This document shows positions 1 through 12,694 of a stretch of DNA of 64,000 bases, in pieces (position 1 is the stretch's first letter; every line of letters begins with the position of its first letter). A model generated the notes under the pieces. That model was not told the origin of the DNA. It did no database searches and was given only the letters and a program-made list of their open reading frames with translations. Origin of the DNA: Polytrichum commune (taxonomy: Eukaryota > Streptophyta > Polytrichopsida > Polytrichales > Polytrichaceae); the NCBI GenBank assembly GCA_950295325.1, contig OX485809.1, forward strand, positions 40,891,081 to 40,955,080, in the 5' to 3' direction. The position numbers and the translations under genes were made by a program.

Positions 1-1562
1 GGATTGAATAAAGATAGAGCTCACTACATTGATTATGGTAAATAATGTGGGCATATGTACAGTGTGACTTGTCATGAGCAACGATCTTATAGTGGTGTGG
101 TCCATCATTGAAAAAGAAATGTGAAGTGGAATCTACATATCATTTCCATGGTTTCAAGTGATTACTGCATGCAAATGTATTTCTCATTTGGGGGGGGGGG
201 GTATTAAACTATTCTATTTGTGTTGTGAACTCATTGCAATATACGTATTTTGATTTTACGAGAATCGACCTTTGTACGCAAGAAATAAATCTTTCGTGCC
301 ACAGTCCCACAGTCCCTTTATGTATGTACTAGATACAAGAACTCCAAACATTGAGTAGGGTAGGTGGGTGACAACATTAAATGTATTCAAACACAATATG
401 CCCTTTTTAGTGTAGTATATTATGGCCGAGTTTTTGAAAAGTTGAGCATGCATTGAATTCTCATAACATTGTCAAATATGCCTTGCAAAAATTGTGGGGT
501 AGAGAGTATATGATCAAATTGGTGTTTGCACGATTCCTAAAGGATCCTCCAGTCTTGCATTCAAAGTATGGATATGAAGGCTTTGGGCCTTCCCGTAACA
601 TTACTAAGCACTCGTCGCTTGTTATGTGGGTCCTCGGAATATAACAGTGGGATGCACAAAAATATGTGCAAGGAGACTTAGATTCTAATTGAGCTCTCAA
701 CAATCTATTCCAAGAGTCCACATTGGTGAGTAAATTTATGTCCCCACAAAGCCGTATGTCTCTCTCAGTGATATTAGGAGTGCTCCGGTGGTTATAAAAA
801 GGGAATACTCGAGATATAATGCTTTATGATGCTAGAATACATCAACGGCTTTGAATGAGTCTAATGGAACTTCAAAAGTGGGATGATTTAATGACAACAT
901 GTAAGGGGCTTGTTTAACTTTGGGTGGGTGAGGGGGGAACAATGAGAGCAATGATCCATAGGCAATTCATCATGTTACTACCTCATGTGTTCTACATTGA
1001 TTATCCCATTTAGTGTGTGTGGTACAAATTCCCGAAACATGTCCTATTTTGTCAAATCTCATAATTATTGAGGACTAAATTGTTTACCGAGTGATACTAA
1101 ATCCACAAATACATGCTCATTTACCATACATTTCAAGAAAATTAATGCATGTTTGAGGTTTGAACCAAGTGACGAGACACTTTGAACTCTTGAAACCCTA
1201 GATCTTCTTATGACAATAATTTCATAGCATAAAGAAATTTAGTATCACCTGCACTAATTTCCCACATGCACTATTAACCAACCCACCCTCACAAAATGGA
1301 ATGGTTGGTGTAGTATGCATATTTGAAAGTGAACGGTAGCTTAGGCCAAAAGCCTACACATCACGCTTCCTCCTTACATTCTTACCCACCCACCTACCTA
1401 GTGATGTGCTTTGTCGGCTATTTACAGTTTGTGAATGTGGATGGTTATTTCCAAAAGAGACATTCATCGTTACTTGTAGTTTGGAGCCTCAATAGCTTGC
1501 ATCATAACGGTCCGGCTACATAAGAAAATAATGACCGGGGAGAACCAACCACTGCCCCGTTG
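1..1562. other. Intergenic DNA, no gene recognised
   Basis: No long open frame, splice-consistent exon series or known domain is visible on either strand. The stretch is AT-rich with a 12-base G run at 190-201. The short open frames translate to low-complexity or unrecognisable peptides and I take them as chance. Confidence 0.5.
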
Positions 1563-1763
1563 TGTCTAATTAGTGTGGGTTACCATTTGGAGTTACACAT
1601 TGCTATAATTTTTTACCGACATCATTGTTTTTATCAACTAAGTTAGATCGTAATCTTCCGTGTGCATATTAACTGGTTATGTTATTTGGGTGGAAATTGA
1701 TGCTCGCAATAAAAATGGTGTAGCAATGTGTAACTCCATATGGTAACTCACACTAATTAGACA
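1563..1763. repeat. Short TIR element (MITE-like), 201 bp
   Basis: The two ends are inverted repeats of about 50 bp. The left arm starts TGTCTAATTAGTGTGGGTTA and the right arm ends CTCACACTAATTAGACA. The arms also share an inner block (GAGTTACACATTGCTA and its complement). The interior is only about 100 bp and non-coding, as in a MITE. I could not find a convincing target-site duplication, so the superfamily is open. Confidence 0.7.
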
Positions 1764-4681
1764 AAATATTGTAGTTACAGCTGAATTGGTTGAGTTTGGG
1801 GAATGAACATTTCAAATTCAAGACCTAATGAGAATTTTTAAGATATTTTGAATAATTTACATGTTATTCTCCAATTTAGTAAAGAAAATAGAAATGAAAG
1901 ATGTCAACATGTAACCAGTTGGTCTTGGAAACACTAGGATCTCGACCCATAATGCCCAAAAATCTCCCCAAACACTGTGTGGAAACCTTGTACACCCTAA
2001 ACTCCGTAATATCAAACCTCCATAATGTCACTCACTCTCTAATATCCTGATACCCTAGGGAATGGATGTTCGTAATTCAAATCTCACTCCTTATTGTCAT
2101 ATTTCTCTCCCTTATATTATGAATTTTGTCATTAACGCAAACTACCAAAGAAGTCAACCCACACCCTTGCATTGTGCCATGTGTCAATATGTGAAGTGCC
2201 ACCTTCTTCTTCTTCTTCTTCTTCTTCTTCTTCTGCCAGTTGTTGAATGTTGGTGCATGCATATGCCACATCGCGTGGGAAGGCGAAGTGGAGTGGACCA
2301 CACCACACCATTAAAATGTTACACTTTATGTTATTCCATAGTGTCACATGCTACACTAATCCTATAGTATCACGCATCCATATTAACATTACAAAACTCC
2401 GTAATGTCACATGCACTTTGGTTGCCACATTTGTGATACTTCGGAGTTTAGAGTGTATTTGAGTGATATTATACTGCAAGGAGCAATGTTAACTCCTAAA
2501 AGCATGTGAATTTCAGCTTAAATCAAACATGGCTGAAAGACAGTTTTTTGGGTGTTAATAAACACAGGAAGTTGTAGAGAATATAATTTAGTCCACATAC
2601 TCCTGATTGTACTGAGGATCTTTCTCTTTGACTTCCGCCAAATAATTTTAGGAGCAAATTATTTTTGGAAAGTCGTCAAAATATGAAGATGTATCAAAAT
2701 CTATTGACCTTCGATACGATTGATTAAAAGTACAAGTTTCATAACTTTGGGGGGGAAAGTGAAAAAAGTCATGTTGTCAAGTTGTCAACCTTGTTACTTA
2801 CCCTAAATAATAAAGTCCAATTTGAGTCATGAATTGATATTTTCCATCGGCTTTGTCTAGATGGTGTTTAACTTTATCGGTCCAAAGGTGCAAGAAAATA
2901 GACTGTAGATTGGTGCCTTGAGAAATTAGCCAAGAGATGCACACTTCGTGACACTCTTTGCACTAGGAATTAGGAATTAGGAATTTGGAAATGGAGTCAG
3001 CCTCCCTTTGAAGGTGTGTGGAGACGGGTGAAGGGTGTTTATTTGTTATTTACAATCTAAATGGTTCATGGTGTCTAATTCCTTGGCTTCTTAATCATGG
3101 GTAAGGGCACTAGGATTTTCTGGACGAGGAGGCTCATAATGGTGCAAAACAAAATTATCTTGGACTCTTAGTTCCTTATGTCATAACATTACTCAATTCT
3201 AGGGTGTTGCACCCTAGTGCTAGGAATGCTGGAAAATTTAGAAGAATCATATCCTAGTTACATGGGTCACTCTTGAGAAATGAAAAATACTTAGTTTGAG
3301 TATTATTCACCTTGCAAGAGTAGTTCAACAATTGAGCCCTATAAATGAATTTTTTACCTACCCTTTGATAGACTAGTCATTCTTACATGACCCTTTGTAT
3401 CCTCTTCATAGTACCACATCATTTATGTATTTAGTGTCACATGCGTAAGAATGTCACTTACCATGTTTTGAGGCATATGCTAGGTTACACTAATGGCCAA
3501 CAACTTCAACATTAGTGTCACCTCATAACACATGGCATTTAAGTGCGCTTACTAATATCTTGGGCTTGAACGTGTTTAATAATGCTATGAGGTGTATGCC
3601 TATGTTACACAATGGTGTACAAATTAACTAAGGTGTACACAAATGACACGTGGCATTTGTAGGTTCAAGAATATCTTCCTCTTGCATACTAAATTATAAG
3701 TACGAGACACTTGTCATTAGTATGCTCAATATAACTTCCCTTTGCATACTAAAACGCAAAACTATCATCTCAAATATCTCAATGCTATGCTGAATGTCAT
3801 AATGATAGATTATTTATCACTTAAATATGTTGCTTATGTTGGAGAATAATATCATAATGGCAATTAGTGAACTTGTCACTTTGAGACCTATAGGCATCTA
3901 GTTTATTAAGGTATTGGCAAATAGTGCATCTGACACTAAATACTCTTGCAAATGGTCTACTCCTTTTTGGATCGTTACCAGGCTTTACTAATTCCTATAT
4001 TGTGGTTCAGTTGTCTCTACTAGCACCAACTATGGGTACCTACCTATCTACCTATACCGGATTGTCTACCAGCCTACCTTATGCCCCCTTCCCACCTGAC
4101 TTTACCAAATAACCAAAGTATTTCCTAAAAACCAGGTAAAGCTCCTTCGCTTACATCGGAGGCATCCGGCTATCCCAATGCACATACAAGAACTTGCTAT
4201 GGAGATTTTTAAGTAGGTTTTAGTTAAGTAGCTTTCACACAAGTTCATTGATTTATCTACCAAGTAATGAATGTTGGGTAGTTTTGTCCCATCCCCAAAT
4301 GTCTTACTACTCACCTATCTTACCATCGGTTTTTGTTAATGGAGCTACTTGTGCCCTCACAACCAAGACTAAAAAGCAGCCAATCACAAGGGCGGGAGGC
4401 AATACTTTTAAAGGTCCTATATTCTTGACTCATGTTTAGGTACCGATGGGAGGGTCGGTGCTTGAGGCTTAAAACCTCCACTTTTAAACCATATATGCCA
4501 CATCATTTGCCAACTAGGCTTGGCTCTAGATGATGTCGATGGTGTGAAGGCCGGGTTTTTAGAACCAACTTTTAGTCTTAGCTAAAGTTAGGGGGAAGGG
4601 GGCATTAGAGTCCTTGGTATAGTGTTAGCACATTACTTCTTCTTCATGTGTACCCCTTTGGTCACCACTTTTGGTAGCTAA
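1764..4681. other. Intergenic DNA with degenerate repeats
   Basis: No gene is supported. The stretch holds a (CTT)n microsatellite at about 2202-2234, which generates several spurious open frames with Leu, Lys or Glu runs. There are also degenerate copies of short blocks such as AATGTCAC and CATATGC around 3400-3760. Sequence just left of 4682 is the flank of the large transposon. Confidence 0.45.
1868..1975 (+). repeat. Dispersed repeat, copy 1 (pairs with about 25681-25792)
   Basis: The segment around CAACATGTAACCAGTTGG through AATCTCCCCAAACACT recurs at 25719-25792 with about 85% identity by eye, and weaker similarity extends to the left. It is a dispersed repeat of unknown class; no TIR or tRNA box is evident. 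Confidence 0.6.
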
Positions 4682-4905
4682 GGGGCGGTTTACACTATGG
4701 CCCATGAAGTTGGACCATGGCTCTGCAAGGCAGTTGATTGGCTGTTGAAGTTCTCCCGGGACAACTTCGGTTTACACTAAGGAAAAAATGGCAGAGGGAC
4801 CATGGAGGTCGAGGTCCCCAAAATATAAATTTTAAGGCCTAATAAATGCACTGACATGGTCCAACGGGTTTTGCGGTGAGAGAGGCAAGAGGGGGAGTGC
4901 TATCT

Positions 4906-4959
4906 TGTGAGCGGTGAGCAGTGAGTGGTGAGCGATGAGCGGTAATTTGTGAGCGGTGA
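4906..4959 (+). repeat. Left subterminal heptamer array (GTGAGCG)n
   Basis: Six head-to-tail 7-bp units close to GTGAGCG (variants GTGAGCA, GTGAGTG, ATGAGCG), with one spacer. They lie 224 bp inside the left end of the large element. Looser copies follow at about 5086-5165. Subterminal short repeats are commonly transposase-binding sites; that role is inferred here. Confidence 0.75.
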
Positions 4960-5573
4960 AGAAAACAAAATATTTGGTAATAGGACCCCGAGTATCCTAT
5001 AACCATGGCCTAAAGAAATAATTTTTTAGGGTTCAATAATAAGAAGATTGGGGAGGACAAATAATATGAATGCCATATTGCAAGTAGTGAGCAATGAAAA
5101 AGACCAATATGTACACGACTCGGGGTTGCTAGTATGTGAGCATGCGAGCGTGAACATGTGAGCCTTCAATTTTTTCCCGGTTATGGTTTGTAAATCCGTT
5201 GGGGGCCTATGACTGTGGAATTACATGTAAGGGTCTATAGTCCAAATGAACAACAAATGAGAATGTTGCTATAACAATTTTGTACTAAAAATGAACTAAT
5301 ATACATTTAATTATTGAGATAATAATAATGTAATTGAAGACAATGTGTAAGCAAACTCATGTTGAAAACAAGTGTAGCATGTTAGAATGTCTCACTATAA
5401 TACACATCAATGTAAAATTTAAATACATCATAACACCATCATGAGGGTGACATTTACGAAGTCCAAAACATAAAGAACAACAAAAATGGATTGTAGATAT
5501 AAATCGGGTAGTAGATTAAAATTGTTGAAGTTCTTGGAAATCAAATTTCAAAAATCAAATCATGAATACAAAC

Positions 5574-8500
5574 TTAAATATCATCGGACTCAGATGCACT
5601 GAGTTCAAAATAAGCACATACTCTAGTATCGTAATATCTACGAGGTGAAGGTAAAATTGAAGATGAAGTAGATGAAGCATTAGCATAAGCTTCAGCTAAA
5701 GCCTCAGCATACACAGGGAGGCTCTGAGGACTAAGAGAGGGGCTTCTCAATAATCCACGGTGCCGATAAAATGACGAGATTTGTATCGGCGATGGATTCA
5801 TCCAACTACAAACAACAAACCATGTATTAGAATATGTAACAACAAATTAGAATACAAAATCTAGAATTTGCAATTGAAGTTGTTGAGAAAAAACAATGAA
5901 AAAACTTACTCACATAAGTTAAGAAGTACGGCCTCTTCTATTGGAGTATCATCATCAAAGTCCATACCATCGCATGAGGTATCATTTGTAGGTGTTTGAA
6001 GAGGTTTTAGTACCTCATCAAAGAGTTCGGCATCACTTTCTAATGCTAGAATATGACGATTGGATGAATGAGCCGCTCTAATAGAAGAACCTGGATGAAG
6101 CAAAACATTAATTAGAAAAATACGAACATTGAAGTATGAATTAAAAAACATATGAACGAATAATTGGATACTGTAATATACAATACCTGTAGAAGCAGTC
6201 ATGTCTGCCACAATACCGCCTACAGGACTCAAACCATGAACAAATAACTTCATTAAAACTTCAGACTTCTCCTTGGCACCCCTCCATGGCTTGCCATCTC
6301 TTTGTCTACATAATTGAGTTTCCATAGTAATAGAGTTGAAGAGAACGTCATCTGTGGCTAAATCGACCTCAGGAATTGAAGGATGCATGGTGATCAGAAG
6401 TTCTTGAGGTTGCCTCGCAATGGGAATTGAAAATGATCGAACCAATAACAAAGCCTTGAACTTCAAAGTCTGAAAGTCAATATAAAATTGAAATTAAAAA
6501 ATATACAACACATAAAAACAAATTCAAATATGAACCAATCAAAATGAAATGTCATAATTGCTACTTACATTTTTGGACGGATTCATAGGATTTGCCAAGT
6601 GCAAGGAATTAATGATAGTCCACTCATCCTTGATTTTGAACTTATAGTTCTTGAAGAATCATGCCACTTCTCTCTTCACGGCAGAACTGTCAAGATAAAA
6701 CAAAAGGAATATTCCATCATCATGAAGATAGGTAAGAGCAAATGCCATCAATATGTTGAGAAACTTGGAATGTTGGCATTCCAAGGGGGAATTTGAGATG
6801 GCGGATCCGAGACACCTGGAACCCGAAGACCATCTGGGTAATCCGCAATAATGAGGTCCACAGCAGGTTTCTTTTGCAATTGGCCATAAAAAAAAAATTG
6901 TCTACCTTCACCAACCTACAAAGATAAAATATAAATATTACAATTCATGAATAAAGACGACAATTTAAAATAAAAAATGAAATAACGTAACAAAATACGA
7001 GTGAAACTTTATAAAACTTAAATAAAGTAAAAATTGTAAAATAAAATGAACTCACCTTTGATAGAAAAGCCACAATGTCGTCATATGGTGTACGAAATGT
7101 ACCTGTTTGCTTCTTATCCTCGATAATCCTCACAAAAGAATCATTCAAGATTAAATCCGAAGATGTATGATTTGCAGGTAAAGGAGGCAAGATATTCATC
7201 ATACCTCTAAGCTTGGGAGGCATATCCAAGGTAGGAGAAGGGGTTGTTTTCTGCCGCTTTGAAGTATGAAACGTTGCCTCTAGATTTGAAGAAGAAGGTT
7301 CAGTAACTACAAGGTTGTTGAGACTGCTTTGAATTGGAGCATCCTCATCGCTATCATGAATGAGGAGGATTGGTCTTTTAGGCTTAGACTTTTTTTTTGG
7401 CATCTTGGATGCATCCTCATCTATTATAGAGGGAACAATTTTAGTTGTACCCTTGAGGGCGGGTTGAATGGAATCTCGAAGGGCAATATCAAAAGTGGGA
7501 GGTGATTTAAGAGGACAATCCAAATACCACCCACATTTTTCAAAATGCACAGGATCCCAAGATTTCATGATCCCCTCTGTGAACATGCATTCTTCATTTT
7601 CGATATCCAAATAATTAGCCAAAAAAATGGGAGATTTGGAAATGGCTTTCGCAGGAAATAAGACATATTTGAAGTACCTATAAAACACCCTTCGCATGGC
7701 CGGATAAAAATTGAGTTGCTTGTCAATGTTATGATTTTTGTGAACTCCCTTATCCACACCGAATTCACGAAAAAATGCAGTATCCCACAATGATATGCGC
7801 ATTGCCTCCACATAATCAAAAATAATGGGCAAAGGATCCATACCATCTGGAAGGTAGTTGATGGACACATGCATATCAGCCACAGTAGCATCAAAGAGCT
7901 TCTCGGTCTCAATAGCCAATTGCCAAATACAAAATAAAGATTAGAAGAATTAAATGATTGAAAAAATATTAAAAATAAATTAAAAACATAGACCAGAAAT
8001 AAATGAACCAAACATAATAGAAGGACAAAAATTATCACCTGAGCCCACCAAGTAGCTTTATGAAGCCACTTAGGAAACTCTATATCATTGAATTTTGGTT
8101 TCGGGAACTTGAGAGCCTCACGAAGAGCAGGTGAATTGTTCCACCTCTCAAGCCACTTAATCTTCATAGATGTGTCCATTGCCGAAGTTGCTAACATCCA
8201 AAGTTTTTCTTGAGTCATCTCAGAGTTCTCATCATGAGTTTCATAATGAGACTTCAACTGCTCTAAGAACATAGAAGAATGTTTAGGATCCGCAATGGGA
8301 AGTTGTTTCTTCAATTCCGAATGAGAAGTCAATCTCACCCTCTCAACAACTTTGGAAACAAATTCATCTACTTCACTCGAAGTCCAATGCGCATGATCAG
8401 GATATTTCTCATAAAATTTCCTTTAAGCAGTAACAGCAGCATCTCCCAACTCTTGCTACACCAATGAAAAAACATATAAGAATATGAATAATCACACACT

Positions 8501-11500
8501 ACAAAAATAAGATGCAATAGAAAATATAGTTATAGAAATCGAAATTAAAAAAAAACAAGAAAAATATACAAGAAAACAAAAATCGTGAAAAATGAATACT
8601 TCAGAAAAAATAACCTGGTATAGAAATCCATTAAGAGCCTCAACAGTCAAAGTAAACCAAGTCCTATGTTTAGATTTTTGTTTGGCATCAGCGGCAGTAA
8701 GATCTTCTTTGGAAATAAGTTTCTCAAAATATGAAAGTGGTTGTCCAACAATGCTTTGAATGCGGAAAAACTTATGAACAAGATTGGTACAAACATGGGA
8801 TTTTTAGTTCCTCTTGTCAAAACAAAACATCCAATGATAAGCCAAAGAAAAGAGATATATAATTAAAAAAAAACTTAAAAAAAAACCAAATGAACCGAAC
8901 AAATAAAAAGAGAAGAATGAAGTAATTACCAATTGATTTCATGTAAAGCTGCCAACATGGTTGCAATATCTCATTTGACGTCCAAAATAATACTTTCAAC
9001 AGCATAATGCCAAATCGGATCATGTGTGTGATCTCGATTAATAATGGGCAACCATGCTTGCAAACGGTGATTTTCGTCCCACATCATGAACATTTTGCCA
9101 TAAAAAACTTTGAGGTCCTCATCAGCTTGCAATATTTTTTCAAAGGCATCATTAGCCCTCACCCAATTTTCACTCCAAGATTCAATGATACTATCGGTAA
9201 CATCTACTGTTTTCCCCTCATTGTTTTCCAAGGCCACATAAAAAACCCCATTGCCTTCCATATAACCACAAGCAACAAAATGTGCAGCCAGGTTCATAAC
9301 GTCATTTTAAAAAAAAGGCCTTACAACAGGCAATGCAATCATTCGACATAGTGGAATGTTGAGTTTGATTTTGCCCTTGGTTGATACCTTAACCGTTCAA
9401 AATAGGAAGATGTGTTGACAGTTTATTTCTTAAAAAATGCATGCAATTTCATCTCCAATTGATCTTCAGAAAGAGGTACAACTTCCAAATCTAAAGCATA
9501 AAATATATGACCCATTTGAAAAACAAAAATAAATCAAAAGAAATATATACACAGGAATAAAATCACATATGCAAACTAAAACAAAATGAAAAAACATTAA
9601 GGAAAGTGAGAATATACATAAAAGAGAAAACCACATATTCCCAAAAAGTCTAAATTTTGAATATGGGTGGCCGTTAACGGCCACTTTTCTTGGAGAAAAA
9701 AATGAAGGAAATGAATCCATACAGACATGCATGCATGCATACATGTAGAAACCAAATTTGAAATATGAATAAGGGTGGCCGTTTAACGGCCACCATTTTC
9801 GAAGGCAAAAAAAAAATGAGAGAAATGGATGTATACATGTAGAAAGAAACCCTTATGAACAAAAATCTGAAATGTGAATAAGGGTGGCCGTTAGCGGCCA
9901 CCCTTATTGAAGGAAAAAAAAATGAGAGAAATGGGTGTATACATGTACAAAGAAACCCTTATGAACAAAAATCCGAAATGTGAATAAGGATGGCCGTTAA
10001 CGGCCACCCTTATTGAAGGAAAAAAAAATGAGAGAAATGGGTGTATACATGTACAAAGAAACCCTTATGAACAAAAATCCGAAATGTGAATAAGGGTGGC
10101 CGTTAACGGCCACCCTTATTGAAGGACAGAAAATGAGAGAAATGGGTGTGTACATGTAGAAAGAAACCCTCATGAAAAAAAATCTGAAATGAGAATAAGG
10201 GTGGCCGTTAACGGCCACCCTTGTTGGAGGAAAAAAAAATGAAGCAATTGAGTGCATACACGAAGAAAAAAACACATATGGAGAAGAGTCTGAAATTTCA
10301 AGGACAAAAAATTTAAGGAAATGTGTGTATATTTGAAGAAAGAAACACATATACTCAGAAATATAAGATGCAACAAAGGGTGGCCGTTAACGGCCACACT
10401 TTTAGATGAAACAGAACTACGACACAGAAGTGGGCATCATAGGAAGGGTGGCCGTGAACGGCTACCCATTTGGAAGAGAAACACACCTTCATTTGAGTCG
10501 TTTTTCGGAGTTGCAGCTTCTTTGTCGCTCTTGCTCGTTTTGTCTATGCGCCCACGTCGCCGCCTGGAACTTGTATCAGCATCTGCATCCTCCATGGTGC
10601 GCGCTCTTGCTTCTTGCGTATGTTGTTGCCGCCGCACTTCGAAAGAGGATGTCTGAAGACATTACGAAGAGTATGGCTTCAAGAGATTAGGATAAGTCGG
10701 ACTCGTAAAAAAAAAAAAAAAAAAACAAGTAAAAATTTGGTAGATTTCAGTCTATGGAATCTTTGCTATAACTTTTTCAAATATCCTAATTAATTTCCAC
10801 AAAAAATCTAGTGCATAGATTTAAGCCTTGCCATTCACTCCTTTTTTTTTCCAGAATTATTAAAGATAATATCAATTTTACATAAATCGTCAAAGTCTAC
10901 TAAAACTAATATGGTTAGATTTCCTGCATAAAATCTTCATGTTTTGAAGATTTTAGAAGAATCTAAGATGCTCTTAATGTTTTTTGGCTCTAAAACATGT
11001 AAAACAAAATTATTTTGTTCATGCTATATACCGTTGGAATCGTATTTTCGGTATGCACAATATAGTATGCATTATATACCTCTAAATTTATTTTCATTTT
11101 AAATTTCTTCTCTTATCATTTCTTTCGTACAACTTACCTCCAACTCCGCCTCAGAAGATTGTTCTTCTTTTTCGTATTGTGTGGCTTGCTCTTCGTCGAT
11201 GCCTTTATCATAATTTTCCTCCTCTTCCTCCTCTTCATCTTCTTCATTGCATTCAGAGACGATATGTGGTTGAGCTTCACATGTAGGAGTTTGGTGTTCG
11301 AAGACATCTTCCGTTATCATTTCGCATGCCACAATATCTTCGTACGTCAAATTCCTTGTTGTACCTGATAGGTCCACTCCTTTCATTCGAGGAATACGTC
11401 TATTCATTCTAGCCCTTGACAATTGTCTCTTACTTGAAAAACGAAAGCTACCTTTTCGCCTATTTTTTTTCCTACCCTTCACTGGAGTAACCACTACTAA

Positions 11501-11950
11501 CATAAATAAATGACGTTCTTTTACATTTAAACGCATTCAGCTACCCTCTGCACTACATTGTTACTCTCAACAACATGCATTTCATGGATGTTAATAATGA
11601 TTCGGCCACTAAATTTATGAACTCCAAACAAAAGTCACGGTCTCAGCATAGATAGGGAGGCTTCGTGAAGGTGATGGACTTGCTAGAAATTTTGGTTCTT
11701 CAAAAGAAAATCGCCAACGTCAAATTACTAGCACCTGACAACATAGATGTGTTGATATCCATCATAATCCAACTAAATACATACATAATATAATAAAAAT
11801 AAAAATTATACAATCAACCGTATGAATATTTCGAACAAGATAAACAAACAACATCTTATTAAGGAATACATAGCAAAATAATTTCAAATCAAACAATTTC
11901 AGAAGCTGACTTACCTTTTTGTTTCTTCTGTTTTGTGAACTCGTCTTCAT
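5574..11950 (-). pseudogene. Transposon-borne ParB-like plus DNA methyltransferase-like gene, decayed
   Basis: I read this as one multi-exon gene. The start ATG is at 11950 and the first exon ends at 11915 with a GTAAGT donor. A basic/acidic exon covers about 11500-11138 (GTAAGT donor). Further exons run about 9494-8930, 8812-8615, 8455-8039, 7907-7056, 6915-6569, 6469-6187, 6090-5914 and 5805-5574, nearly all with GT-AG borders. The 9494-8930 exon contains KMFMMWDENHRLQAW, matching the DGNHR..A core of ParB/sulfiredoxin-fold domains. The later exons look like a beta-class N4/N6 amino-methyltransferase. There is LIIADYPDGL at the motif IV position (canonical ADPPYG, so altered). After it come KPWRGAKEK and, across an exon junction, VADMTASTGSS (motif I, FxGxG type), followed by HILALESD (acidic SAM-binding strand end). 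The ParB plus methyltransferase order is known from bacterial and phage proteins. In-frame stops occur near 8424 and 8967 (the latter TGA where CGA would fit), and frameshifts lie in exon 6915-6569. The first and last exon junctions are not settled. Confidence 0.6.
9665..10467. repeat. Palindromic minisatellite, eight copies
   Basis: The 16-bp perfect palindrome TGGCCGTTAACGGCCA, usually extended to GGGTGGCC...GGCCACCC, recurs with centres near 9674, 9784, 9891, 9998, 10105, 10207, 10387 and 10456. Spacing is about 107 bp for the first five or six units and irregular in the last two. Linkers share ATGAGAGAAATGGGTGTA and ACAAAAATCYGAAATG blocks. The first and last cores carry substitutions. 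It lies inside the large transposon, apparently within the 1.6-kb intron between exons 11138 and 9494 of the methyltransferase-like gene. Function unknown; not a CRISPR. Confidence 0.9.
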
Positions 11951-12694
11951 TTCCGACTCCGAAATACCATCGTCTACATGCTCTCTGCACTTTCATCGTC
12001 CTCCGCCGTCCTATGTCTTCTCTTCCGCCTCACTAGTGTTCTCTCTACATATTCCATTATCATTGTTGTCTATGATATATCTTCTACCACTTCACTTTCA
12101 TACATTTGTTTAGTGTTTAGAGCTCACTTAAACCTGGCGCATATTACGATCATCAGTGTTGCAATTGGCGTCCAATGATCAAGTTGTTTTAACGCGTCTT
12201 TCACTCTGCTTCTATTTTTATTATATCCGCCAAATTTCTCTGATATCCCAACCTACCACATTTACTTTGTTCTATTTATAATGGCCAATCATTTGCCGGC
12301 CAATTTTAATTGTTCCTGCATCTACATCCAGCCTATACAGTCGTATTTTAAAACTCTGCCAACTTGTTTATTATTTGACGCCGTATTCTCCATGATATCC
12401 GTGCCCACAATGCTCCCATGTGATAATCTTATATTAGACAACTCCTTTGTGGGTTCAAGTTTCCTATGGCTTAGTTTCTAAAGAAGATATTTTTTGGGAT
12501 CTGGTTTAGGATTCTATGTCTTCCTTGCAAATATTCTCTGTCTACTATTATGATCTGTCTCCTTTTGTATTATTGGATGCTATGGTATCACCTCTTTTAA
12601 TTTACATCCATTATTATATTCTCCATCATTCAATACAAAAGCGATGTTGATCTAAGATTATTGTCATGTGTTGTTCATCTTTTCCTTCTTCTCC
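11951..12694. promoter_or_regulatory. Divergent intergenic region between the two transposon genes
   Basis: This 0.74-kb segment separates the putative start codon of the methyltransferase-like gene (11950, -) from that of the transposase gene (12695, +). It should hold both promoters. A TATA-like TATTTATAATGG lies near 12270-12281 for the + strand gene, but its spacing to the start is long. No coding frame is supported here. Confidence 0.35.

Noticed and set aside
2062-2367. 101-codon open frame with a Leu run
   Set aside because: Produced by the (CTT)n microsatellite; three frames through the same repeat are open on both strands.
9665-10467. CRISPR-like regular repeats
   Set aside because: Palindromic repeats at regular steps, but the linkers are themselves repeated and much longer than spacers, and the setting is a plant transposon. 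It is a minisatellite.
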